A stretch of DNA of 64,000 nucleotides from Bugula neritina (lineage: Eukaryota > Bryozoa > Gymnolaemata > Cheilostomatida > Bugulidae): positions 32,735,004 to 32,799,003 of the forward strand of contig OZ037765.1 of the NCBI GenBank assembly GCA_964035545.1. The letters run 5' to 3'. Position numbers and translations under genes: made by a program. Of the stretch, positions 1 to 12,151 are shown piece by piece. How positions within the stretch are numbered: the first letter of the stretch is position 1; each line of letters opens with the position of its first letter. The notes under the pieces are model-generated. The model saw only the letters and a list, made by a program, of their open reading frames with translations, made no database searches and was not told the origin of the DNA.

Positions 1-366
1 GGCTACTACAGAACTTGCGTGTGATGTTCTAGCAGAAACATATGGTCAGTATCTGCAGTACTCAGTATATAGTCAGTACTCAATATAGTCAGTAGTTAGT
101 ACTCAGTATATAGTCAGTACTCAGTATATAGTATATAGTCAGCACTCAATATAGTCAGTAGTCATTACTCAGTATATAGTCAGTACTCAATATAGTCAGT
201 ACTCAGTATATAGTATATAGTCAGTACTCAATATAGTCAATAGTCAGTACTCAGTATATAGTATATAGTCAGTACTCAATATAGTCAGTAGGCAGTACTC
301 AGTATACTGTATAGCCAGTTGGTACTTAATATAGTCAGTATTCAGTAACCAGTATAGTATAGTTGG
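1..366. repeat. Tandem repeat of CAGTACTCAGTATATAGT-like units
   Basis: The left edge is a degenerate tandem array. It alternates CAGTACTCAGTATATAGT with a shorter variant, CAGTACTCAATATAGT, combined in irregular higher-order blocks. It fades at about 366. It starts before the window, so its full size is unknown. No coding potential was seen. Confidence 0.85.
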
Positions 367-3300
367 TACATACACTAGAACTTAGCAGGTCATTCTAGCA
401 CGCTCTTCCTAATCTTTTAATTGTTTTTAGATCACAACTGTTGTTGAGGTAACCAGAAATTAAAAAGTTGCATCCTAATTAGCAGAATGTTTGGGGTGTA
501 ACACTTAAAACATACTAAGCTACCAAATATAAACAAAAGACACTATTTTATGATTTGATATTTTGATTGGTTATGTTGCTGAGTTTATGTTATTAATTTC
601 CTAATCTAAGAATAATTACAAATAGGTTTGATTCAATCAATAACATAATATTTTATTGAAGCTCTCAGCTTTTATAACAGAACAATGCTTTTTGGTTCAG
701 TGTACAAATTTGCAGTTTATTATAGCTACTATTAGCCCTTATAAGAACATTTAAAGCCTTTGCGACAATGTATTGCTTTAGCAACTTTTCAAACTGCTCC
801 ATATTTGAATATTTATTGCACAGTTATTGCATGAGACATAAGCAATTTACAGATGGGGTTAGGTTGGCTTATAGTTGCTATTCACTCGCGTGAGCTCGAT
901 TAATGTCTTTATATATAATGATTGTTTACTTTGTTTGCATCAAGCTATGCTGACAACATATTACAGTTTAAGGCAAGAAAAGTGGGGCAAGGAGCAATTT
1001 TGATTGGTTGCCCTCCTTATCATTTATAAGAACCTTGTAGGGTTCCAAGCACCTGCCTAACATGACATGTGTCACACTGATACTTATAAGGTTAGGTTAG
1101 ATATAGCAACATGTAGTTGAAGTACCAAACCTTACAGGTCAACTTTATATTGCTTGCTGTTGTTTGACACAAAATATCAAAGTACTCAATATTAAGATTA
1201 GTACTATTGAGAGTAGAATTAGTAGACCAGTATTAGTCTGAAAGATCACATTGTGAAATAATGTTTACAAACAGCCAAATTTTCATTTGTCAATAAAATT
1301 GAAGAAAATTATATTAAAAAATATATTGGTTTTAAAAAAGTTGGATAAACCATACAGATGTAATAACATCAAACATTTTTTAGTAAGAAATACGTATTCA
1401 ATATGAGGTTTCTAACACGTTTTAATTACTTTTGTTTAGGAAGTAGATGTGCACCCATGAATAAAATCTTTATTCCAATAAGTAAACTTTTGAAGGATTT
1501 TTTTTCTGGGCTAAGAAGTTTCAGACTTGCTAACTAGCGGTGTATTATGTACTCCTTCAATATATTTTCTATCAACAAACATTAAGATAAAACACATTAT
1601 GCAGAAATTACATAGCATTGCACCGTGCATTACTATATATAACATAAAATCAACTTCATCCTACGTGCATGTCTGGGTAGATTTATTGAAATTCCAGCTT
1701 TCTAGGTATATAAAAAACTTCAGGTATTGAATGACGCTTAAAAGGAAATCCTGCCCATAATTCCATCCTAAACGTGTCAAGGTCCATAATTCATTAGTTT
1801 TGGTTTATATAATATATATTATTTATTTATTTGATGTCTCAATAATGTAAAACAATTGCACCAGTTTTAGAAGCCACCAGGAAACAGTCAAATGAATTTG
1901 CATATTTATTTCATCATAACTTCAAGTCTTCAAGGAAATGATGCATAGATCAGATATAAATTAGCTTTTTATTTTAGTTTTGGCAAACAGAAAGCATCAG
2001 GTAATAAAATACCTCACTTGTTTGTCTGTAAATTCTTCTAATTAAATTCTAATTAGTATAAACAGTTTATGCTTTCTCTGTCAACCTCAATTTGATCCTT
2101 TTGGTAGTAAAATTGATTTGGTTTAGTAGATTAGTAGTAGACTATTGACTAAGCAAACAAATCAGTTATTTTATTGATTTAAAAAACAATAAAAATTAGG
2201 GCTACAACTTTAAAAGTTAATTTGGCAATTATTTTTAGCGAGTTTATAGGCACTTCAACTGGAAGGAAAGCGGCAGGCTTATAGGTTTATGATGAATGTT
2301 ACACGCAGCTCTTGCTATGATGACATAATTTATGCTGCATCTGCCTAATTAACATTATAAACTGTATTCGGAGTCAAAAAGTACTTATTGCACCTAATTT
2401 TATTCCAATGCATTCATCTGGTATAAAATATGTTATTTATTTAATCCTGTTGTTATAAAACAGAAAGCTGTCAACGTATCTAATTTCTCTTTGTTGACAG
2501 AATTTAAAATTTGTTTTTACAGATTGCAGACAAAAGATATAAAACACAGCTAATGCTAATTAAACTATTATTCTATAATAATTCATTGTACATTATGACT
2601 TTCTGGCTATTGTCTATAAACTATAATAATCATTGTGATTCTTTGTCACATAAGACTGAAAAGTGTGAGGGCCACAATTAAACATATGTATAGTACTTAT
2701 TAATTATGTAAAGTATTGAAATTCTATAGCTATTAAATTTAAATAAATTTAATAATAAATATACACTTGTCAATTGTCCTGCTATAGAAGCAAAAAGTGT
2801 GGTTAAAACGATATGTTCTAAGTACAATATTGCTGGTTTTACTTGTTTCAATGATATTTGTTTAGCATAAACTTCATTTCATTAAATAAATTAGTTTTTA
2901 ATAATTATAATGTGCAACATTAAATTATTCTTAAATAATAAACCCATGCAACAAAATTTGAAAAACATGCAACATACTGAATATAATAAGAAAACATCAA
3001 AACCATACATTAAACTGCCTGATCAAAACAAAAGCTCATGTTTAATAAAGTTTTTTTGAAAAAAATATTTTATTTTGAAGATTATATTTTAAAGTAACAA
3101 ATATCTTAATCTAGTAAAAGATGAACGAGGTGGTGTGCTAGTAAATTATACAAGTATATTAAAATAATATTAGAATATCACTATATTAGATATATTATTG
3201 CTGTGTCAGACGAGGTTTCATTCAACGTAGAAATTCTGTCTCAGCTCTACTCTTTAGACAAATGCTTTCGTCCAATTTCCAGTTCAAATTTTCTTGGCGT

Positions 3301-4026
3301 TCAATAAGTAATTTGTGATTCAATGCATTGTAGCATGAAACTTACATTATAAACTCTCATTACAGCATATAGCACAAAATTTATATATTATATGTTGAGC
3401 TAAATGCATCATATATTACAGTATGTGCATATATAGCATAAAAATTCAAAGACATATAGAATAAAAGTGAATTATTTTCACTAAAATAAGTCTTTGAGGG
3501 AATTGAATGTTCTGCCGCTTTGGTCGAATTACAATTTTAATGTTGTTTCTCTGTTGCATAGTAACTTGTACATAAGTGAAGGTAAAAAAAAGTACACAAC
3601 AGTATGCCAGCAGTATGCAAGCCAACTCGTATACTAAGTTATTTCCTTTTTAAACTGTTACATAATGTTCTAATAGCAAAGCTATCAGCTGAACTGAATC
3701 TAGCTGGGTAGAAGCTTCTTGATGGTTTGTAAAATTTGCTCTGTTAGCCTGAAATATACTCGTAGAGTCTTCATGAACTTTAAGTTGATATCAAATAAAA
3801 TAGAAAGTTTTATAGAAAGAATTTTGAAAACACTAGACAGATTTCTATTACTAATATTAATAAATAGCAGTCTTTATAGATTATTGTGAGCCAAACTGCC
3901 TTAAATAATTAATGCTTCAATTGCTGAGGTGATGCATAGTATCCATTAGCATAGATAATATTATATTTGCGGATGCATCTGAACTAACTATCTGCATGAA
4001 ATGAAGCAACCAACATTGTTTTGTAG
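367..4026. other. AT-rich stretch without a recognised gene
   Basis: About 3.7 kb of AT-rich sequence. I found no exon with convincing splice borders or protein similarity; the one open frame here (1527-1730) looks like chance. A short stretch at 979-1012 resembles the tail of the SINE family described at 14044 and 23150. The first visible exon of the next gene opens at 4027 in mid-protein, so this stretch is probably intron, and any upstream exons lie here unrecognised or outside the window. Confidence 0.5.
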
Positions 4027-7000
4027 AAACTGATGCTGTTTGTGAAACAGAAAACGCATTCGGGTATTTATCTAGCAAGTACGGAGGTCACCTTGACAGT
4101 TATTTTGAAAACCACTCTATTGAATACATACTAAACGACGTCCAAGGTCTAACCAGGCAGAAGAGAATGGTGAGAAATGTATTGGACGTGAGCCAACGAC
4201 CCACAATGCCACCAGCAACCACTCCGCCACCTCCACGTACAGCCGAGAGCTCATCTAATCAGCAGACAACCACACGACCTTCACCTGCAATTTATACTCA
4301 CCTCTACAGCATTTCCCACATCTTTGGCTATTCCAGTTCTGCCATCATCATTTCTACATTTCTAATAGTGAGTCATTATCTTTTTATAGATAAGCAACTA
4401 TACACATTAACTGCAGCTTTCTTGCACAATGGAAACCTAAAAATATCTCTTTGTTTTAGCAAAAGAAAGAATTGTGTATGCATACAGTTAAACTTTCATT
4501 TGGTAAACCACATGTATTAGAACTTTGCAAACAAGAAAATTAAATTTTTATTATCTCTATTACTGTAAAAGAATGTATATTGCAATAACATGCTAATTTC
4601 AATTAGAAATACTCCAGTGTTTACTGTACCAGAGCAAAGTGTAATGAGCAGCACTGAAAATAATGATGTTTGTTGCAGAATATTCTTCGTATTGCGACAC
4701 TGAAGAGAACATTCTTTCACTCAAAACTTCAGGTATGTTATTCAACTCAAGGTTTACAGTGATTGACTTGCACTCATTTCAGGACACTGTCATTGCATGC
4801 GCAGCATATTATGATGTATTAGCAATCCTATGTGAATAGTTTGCCATCTTATACGTCTTATACACTTTTGCATTTTCAATAATATAATAATATAATAATA
4901 GTATTATATTACAATACGCTATTATATATTACACTTCAAGTACTACATAACATGCACACAACACAAACACAACACAAACACAACACAAACACAACACACA
5001 CACACGCACACACGCACACACACACACACACATCTGTTTGTTCTACAGGTGTTGGATGCTCTAATCGTCTGCGTGTGCTTACCAGTAGACTTGACGCTGT
5101 TTCCTGTTGTGTGGAACTCGAGCTACACGTTAGCCAATGCCACGGCAGTTCCTATTCTCTTTGATGTTCTCAGCAGGTCTATCAGAGTCGTGATCAGTGA
5201 GTACTAAGTGTAAACTACTAAGTATAAATTACTAAGTGTAAACTACTAAGTGTAAACTACCAAGTGTAAACTACTAAGTGTAAACTACTAAGTGTAAACT
5301 ACTAAGTGTAAACTACCAAGTGTAAACTACTAAGTATAAATTACTAAGTGTAAACTACTAAGTGTAAACTACCAAGTGTAAACTACTAAGTATAAACTAC
5401 TAAGTGTAAACTACCAAGTGTAAACTACTAAGTATAAATTACTGAGTATAAATTACTAAGTGTAAACTACCAAGTGTAAACTACTAAGTATAAATTACTA
5501 AGTGTAAACTACTAAGTGTAAACTACCAAGTGTAAACTACTAAGTATAAACTACTAAGTGTAAACTACCAAGTGTAAACTACTAAGTATAAATTACTGAG
5601 TATAAATTACTAAGTGTAAACTACTAAGTGTAAACTACCAAGTGTAAACTACTAAGTGTAAACTACTAAGTGTAAACTATTAAGTGTAAACTACCAAGTG
5701 TAAACTACTAAGTATAAATTACTAAGTATAAATTACTAAGTGTAAACTACCAAGTGTAAACTACTAAGTGTAAACTACTAAGTGTAAACTACTAAGTGTA
5801 AACTACTAAGTGTAAACTACTACATGCAAGTGTAAAGGTTGCAGTAAGTACTGAGTATAAGGTAAAAGGGTGGCAGGTGCTCCTGAATTACATATTCAAC
5901 TTTTTAGCTAAGTACACGTCTAACAGTCAAGTGTTTCTATTGAAAAATAGTTTTAAATTTACGATACCAAAAATTTATGATCAAAGCTATAAAAATTTTT
6001 GCACCTAAAGTTTTTACTCAATTTGAGAGAAGCTGCCAAATAATTACTTAATAACAAATTCCAATTGTAAATTCTGTTAAACATATAATTTTCATGTTTA
6101 ACAGTAATAATTTTTTTGTTGAGACTGAAACCATAAAGTAACTATGAAATGAACTATATTTATCTGTAAGTGTCACGCGTTCGTCTTTTTACACATTTCA
6201 ATGAAATTCATTAGTATACAAGCTCACACCTTCAGAGGTGAGCTGTAATATACGTTACCTATTGTCTGCGGCCAATGCAATCACAGGTGACACACTCTCA
6301 TTTCATCTTAAGCCAATTACGCCCTCCAGAACTGACCAAAGCCATCACGCCATGTATGCTAATTTATATGCTAATACAGTGTTGGTGGCACGCAAGCACT
6401 TGTGTATGCAGTAATTACCTTGTTTGGTTGAGTAATGTCATAGCAGAAATGTAAATATTATTATATTGAGAAGATCTGATTAGGATAGAAATGAGTTATT
6501 AGTGTGACATGTTAAGTGTTTATGACATTCAGAAAAAACATAAAAAGTGTATGTTTAATGAATGTGTGTGTGTGTGTGTGTGTGTGCGTGTGTGCGTGCG
6601 TGTGTGCGTGTGTGTGTGTGTTTTTGTGTGTGTGTGTGTTTTTGTGCTGTAGGCGTGCTGTGTGTTTCCTATTGTATATAGTAAATATATTGTATCTTGA
6701 GTAGCATTTTATATATTATTATATAAGTATAAGTATAGTATAGTATATCATATTGCAAGTCACATCTACTACTCCTTTAAATATTCAGAATATCAAACAA
6801 GAGTAACCTGGTATTCTAACACTACTTATGTAATCTTCAAGTACTGGTCATTGTTCCCCTTAAGCAGCAGCATATCTCTCAAGATGTGTTGAACTACAAG
6901 AGTTGTTGATATATGAAATACAAATTTCAACTATTGATGGACATATTTTGCAGTTTTATGTTGCATATATACTAGTTTATCTACTCTATTTTTAGATAGT

Positions 7001-10000
7001 TTAATAAATGTAGATGCGCAAAACCAAATGGCTATTAAAGAAGAGGCACAAAAACACAAAATTTCGAAGAAAAAGCAGAGACATTTTAAAGTAAGCCTAG
7101 GTTTTATCAAATTTCTATTTCTGCAACTGCACCTTATGCAAAAAGCACTGATTGGCTGTTTCTGCTAATAATATCCAATGAAAATATTTCTTACAGAGAC
7201 ATGCAAGAAGACTTAGAGAGTTAGCTAAAAGGAAAGGAGCAAGTATCGAGCAAATAATTGCTTGTATCAAGATAGGTGAGCCTCTTACAGAGAATATATG
7301 TATATGCAAATATAGCCAAAGTAATTATTAGCACTTAGCACCTCAACAACTTAAAGAGCTACATGTTCATTAAACTCATTTTGATACAATACTTCCTAGA
7401 AAACTGTTAAATAGACGACAGGAAAACATGCGTTTCCTTGCTACTGAAAAAAAGTTCTATTAACGAGTTTGCCAAATAGAAACTGATGCAACATGTTGTC
7501 ATTAAAAAACAAATGTATTATGATACAACATGATGCAATCTTTTATATCCAGTTTTTTTTTATAAAACTTAATCATTGGTATGCTAAAATTATTTTCTAA
7601 GTGAAAAGAAGAGAAGACAAGCTAAAGAAAACCAACCTGACATCTGCGGTTATGTCGGTAAACAGACTGTTGTTCTTCGGAGCTCCAGAACTCTTTCCTC
7701 ACCCCAGCAAACACAAGCTGGATGAGAAATACCTCAGTGATGTAGAGAGAATATTTTCCCTTCCTGGACCTTTGCCAATTATAAGTGAGCAAAAACTTAA
7801 AGACAAGCTTAAGGCGACCAGAAAATCATAGTGAGTATTTATTTGAACATTTTTCGAAAAGTTTGAATTTTAATCTACAGCCTCTACTAATTAGTCCCCA
7901 GTAAAAATTGACATTAAATGAAAGCCATTGAGGCGATTATCTCAATATTATCTTGTTCAAATTTCAGCCAAAAAATTGTGACATTCAACATTTTTGAAAC
8001 TTGTGTTGCAAAGTTTGTATGGTTTTGAAAACGTGTGGTTTTAAATACTTCCCAAGAATTCATATTGCTCAGAAGCCAAGCTATGGGATTTGCATATAAT
8101 TAAAAGCAATGTAATTAATTACTCTTACAGAATTTCAACTAAATGGATAATTACATTTTTTCAATGTTTCAAAAAATTTATTTTAGCTTTTGCTGTATGA
8201 ATGCATCATGTAATAAGTTTAATCAAATGCTTTTGAGAATTTAAATATTTTGGCGAATAACCTGTTCTCTTTTATTCATGAAATTACAACTTCAGTATGT
8301 AACACACAACTCTACTATAGTCGATGACAACATAGAATATAGTATAAGGTTATGTAATACTATGCTGTATTTTTAAATTAGTTTGTATGCTCAGTCACTG
8401 GTGCCGTCAATGGATAGTTTTGAGAGTGACGACGACGGGCTAGATGACATTACTTTTGACGAGCCAATAGAATCCGATGTCTCAGAATCGGAAGACTCAG
8501 ACTCTGGCAGTCTGGACAAAAGTGACCATCTCTATAAGAGTCAAGAGGTAATTTGGCTTCTTTTACTTGAATTGTTCTATATGCAGCTCCGAGTTGGTGG
8601 TGAATGAGTGCAGTAGTTGGGGATTCTTGCGTTTGGGGTTTGGGGTTTAAATTAGAACTTGGAACCCCCAGCCCCAAACACAAGAATCCCAAACTATTAC
8701 ACTCAGTCACCTTCAACTCCGAGCTGCTTATAAATGATTCCCTCTAATTATGCTTCTTATATATTTACTGTGGTTCTATTTAGTAACTACAGTCTCTCCA
8801 CGGCCTATTATAACATATTGAAAAAGAAGCCATGCAAATTCAGTTTCATGTGAATAATTGAAGGATTAGAAGATGTTTAATAAAACATATTCTGTGCTTT
8901 AAATGTCTTGAGTGATCAGCTGATTTGTTGCAGCTTTCATAGCAGACCTCCTGAAACCATCTGAGTAGATAAAAATTTACCTGGTAAAACTCGGCGCTTG
9001 GTACTCAAACAAGTTAATACAGCATAAATCATGTTCCAGTTATAGACTGCAGCTGCATAATAAAGTTTTTTATAGATTAATTGATATTCAATTTAAGCGG
9101 TTTGAATTTAATTATATCCATAAAATTGATAAATTTTAGAGGTAAAACTTTGTGTTTCAATTTGTATGTAATTTATACAACAAAATTAAAGTAAATTATT
9201 GATACCAACATAGCTTATAAACTTTAGTCCTAAACAGATGGTTGAGACAAAAATTACCGGAATAGTAATTGATCAAAGATATGATTAATGTACTTTTGAT
9301 TGGCCTAGTCCCTGTAAAGAAAAACATTAGTTTATTGTGTAGATCTAATAAGATGAATTATTTAAAATATTTTTATTAGGGTGGAAAGATTCTTGCAAAA
9401 AAGTTTTCTTTTAATGAATATTATGAATTTAAACCACCCAAGAGTAGAATTTTCTTGTCAACTTAATTGTTCTGGTCAAGACATTAAAGAAAACCAATAA
9501 ATTGTAACAAAAAGTTGTTTTTGTCAACAAAACCTGGGTTCTCAAATCAGTATGCATGTGCCTCCATTCAAACCCAAACCCAAGCTGAAAAAATAAAAAA
9601 ATCTTAAGCTAAATCAGAAATCAACCAATTTGAAAAATTTTTGCTTGCATTAATGAGATTAAATTATTCAAATCTTTAAGGAAAACTCTGCAGTATAAGC
9701 GCTTAGTGTATTGGACAGATAATTAAAAGTTGGTTAAAAAGTACCCAAAGTAATTACCTGTACACACTCCATGCCTATTTGCACTTTTTACCTGCTAACA
9801 GAGTGTTTATATTATTTCAGAGTATTATAACATACATGTAGAGGTCATGTGATACATCTGCTTGAAGACAATCCAAACTACTAACCGGTATAATTATTCT
9901 CCAAACAGAAAAACACAAACATTCTCAGATGTGAATAACTCAACAGTTTACAGACGCTCTTCTATTCTATAAATAGATTTATGAGTATTTATGTTCCGTA

Positions 10001-10571
10001 CTGATTAAGTCCAATAACTTGTTGGTGCAATGAAACAGCAGGTTAATGCATTTCAGTCAGATAAAGCTTATTTGATGCAAGTTTTACACATTTTGGCTAT
10101 TTATAACGCCAACATATTATTAACCATATTTTATTATTTCTATTCAATTTGACTGGTGATTTTTAAAACTATGTTTCTATTTCTGACGAATTTATGATAA
10201 AAAATATATTATATATTTTTGATTATAAAAGATTGAACCAATAAATTTGCTAAAAATGTTTTGTTGAATTGTGACCGTCAAGTTATTTGCGATCAAAGTA
10301 ATTTGTCTGCTGCCTTTGACAAATATTTATTAATTAGTATTTTGCATAATAATAATTACTTTTATGGTAATATGTTAAAAAGGTCGTTTGTGTCCTCCCT
10401 TTAGACATGGTACAAAGTTGCAGATGTGAATCTTGCAGGGATTCAGCAATGCAAGTCTACTATTTGGAATCCTCAACTTTATAGCTAGTAAAAGGCTTGC
10501 TTTACTGAAAGAGTAAATTATAAGCGTCAATATAATTATCAATTAAATCATTTGGATATATATATATATAG

Positions 10572-10609
<38 letters not shown>

Positions 10610-10904
10610 ATATTTTTCTTTTTTCTGTTGTCTAATGACTATACATAACTCCAGGAGTGCAACTACAGAAAGAAACAATAATGGAGGTTAACCACACAGC
10701 TGTGTTCTGTTAAATCAACTCTTTAAAATGTAATATTGAATGTATTTTTAGCTGATTTATACTTACAAAATTACAATGCTCTCTCCACAGTTCCATCTCT
10801 CAAGAAATTCTATACTTCCTGAGAAGGACTTGGAAACTTATTTTGTGGCTTATGTATGTGTGTATAGAGACAAAATGGCTGAACTTAACGGATCCGTGAG
10901 TTAA
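4027..10904 (+). CDS. Voltage-sensor-domain-like membrane protein, distantly like Hv1/TMEM266 (5' end missing)
   Basis: Exons by splice sites and phase: 4027-4368, 4679-4732, 5050-5196, 6993-7090, 7197-7275, 7596-7829, 8380-8548 and, less surely, 10791-10904 (stop TAA). The junction of exons 1-3 gives a hydrophobic helix, then the block RTFFHSKLQVLDALIVCVC, then an S3-like helix with a second Asp (PVDLTLF). This aligns without gaps to S2-S3 of the Hv1 proton channel family, including both S3 Asp positions. The next helix (VLSRSIRVVINSL) resembles S4 but has only two Arg. In S2 the family's acidic residue is replaced by Ile. Upstream of S2 lies a Pro/Thr-rich linker of about 90 residues, and no S1 was found. 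The tail is strongly basic (KISKKKQRHFKRHARRL), then acidic and Ser-rich (8410-8530), without Hv1's coiled coil. Function is not known; ion conduction is not implied. A membrane location is inferred. Confidence 0.45.
4952..5034. repeat. CA-rich microsatellite
   Basis: AACACA units pass into (CA)n and end just before the acceptor of the S3-S4 exon at 5050. The open frame across it is an artefact of the repeat. Confidence 0.9.
5197..5823. repeat. 14-bp minisatellite (TAAGTGTAAACTAC) at a splice donor
   Basis: About 45 copies of a 14-bp unit, TAAGTGTAAACTAC, with recurrent variants (CAAGTG, AAGTATAAATTAC, TGAGTA). The array is intronic in the voltage-sensor-like gene and begins flush with the 5' splice site: the donor GTGAGTACTAAGTG already has the repeat's rhythm. 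Confidence 0.9.
6561..6646. repeat. TG microsatellite
   Basis: (TG)n with CG and T-run interruptions, inside an intron of the voltage-sensor-like gene. The translated Val/Cys-rich frame is spurious. Confidence 0.9.
8583..8727. repeat. Imperfect 145-bp inverted repeat (foldback)
   Basis: Two arms of about 65 bp are inverted copies with roughly 10 mismatches. The left arm starts GCAGCTCCGAGTTGG and the right arm ends CCAACTCCGAGCTGC-like (CAACTCCGAGCTGC). The loop is about 12 bp. Near the loop the left arm has G runs (GTTTGGGGTTTGGGGTTT), able in principle to form a quadruplex. It starts 34 bp downstream of the splice donor at 8549, within the intron. Confidence 0.8.
10553..10614. repeat. TA microsatellite
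   Basis: An almost pure (TA)n run, with a few G and T interruptions, in the last intron of the voltage-sensor-like gene. Confidence 0.9.
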
Positions 10905-12151
10905 ATTTAGTATTCTACTACGTCACAAATTGAGGTTTCGGTATCGCAGCCTAGTGAGATACAAAGAGAGCACTGTATATATATTAGAGTTTGCTGAATC
11001 ACTAAAGTTTAATTTGAACAATGACTTGGTTAAAGTCTTCACTGGTTACTTGAAACCAATGTGTATTTTTAAAAAGAGAACACCTAGGTCTTAAGGCTAC
11101 TATATTGCAGTATCCTATCACATGCAATCAGTAATCAATAAGCTTGCATTTTACCAAAACCTTGTTCCAAACTAGTCTCACAAATTTGAACCTCAAATAG
11201 GCTATTTCCAGTTCCTATAGAAAAAATAGCTTGAAAGCATAAAATCAGAAACATTGTAATTTGAGGGCTTATGCTGGGAACCCCAATTTATAAGGAAACT
11301 TGTCTATTTTGCAGTTTTTACTATATTGGAAACCAGGCAAAGACCTTAGCCTGCTTTCTTCTGTCACACCATAGCCTTAGTGTTGAAGTAGAAAAATGCT
11401 ATCCCTGACTAACATATCAACACCGTATGATATATATTATAACGCTGTGTTATTGCATTATTCATATCCTGCTGTTGTTTACATTAAATGTGCAAAGGCA
11501 GTAACATTATATGATGATTAAAGAGAAATTAATACAGCGAAAATCTTGGCAGCTTTATTTATAAAAAGAAACTGCAATATGCACATACTTGTAAAACATT
11601 GGCACCAAGATTCAAATTTAGAAAAAAGACATATTCATGGACAGAAAAGGTAGAATTTAGAGCAAAATAAATAGCTATATAATATATAACAAACTATGTA
11701 CACCATAATATTACTCTACAGTTTGTATGACATTTGTTATATAAATACAATTGGAGAAAATTTGAATAATTAATGGAAATAATTTAAAAAGCTAGAAAGT
11801 ATTATAAAAACAGATGAAATCTTGCCTTTGTGTATACCAATGCAGTGCGTGCACAGCAAATACACTAAAGTTGTGTACATTACGAAAAGAATAAATTACT
11901 AATTGATTATAACATAGTTTCATGCAGTAACTTGACTGCAGAATATAAAAAATTGCATAGCATAACTTATAATTGGAAGATACTGACTGAGAGAATTTTA
12001 TAGCAAGCTAAATTAAATAGAGGGGTACCCTTATCAGGGCACCCAACTTGTAACCTGAATAATATCACAGGCTAAAGCGGAGTTACTGAGATTGTGAATA
12101 GACTAGGTTCCATAGTGTGAGAATGAAGACTGCAGGTAGAGACATACGCCC
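10905..12151. other. 3' intergenic region between convergent genes
   Basis: This stretch separates the plus-strand voltage-sensor-like gene from KRIT1 on the minus strand, so it should hold both 3' UTRs. An AATAAA on plus at 11666-11671 could serve the left gene. An AATAAA on minus at 11554-11559 could serve KRIT1, giving a 3' UTR of about 0.6 kb. If both are used, the transcripts would overlap by about 110 bp. No other gene was seen. Confidence 0.4.

Noticed and set aside
1527-1730. 67-residue frame as a possible S1 exon of the voltage-sensor-like gene
   Set aside because: It lacks a continuous hydrophobic helix and compatible splice phase.
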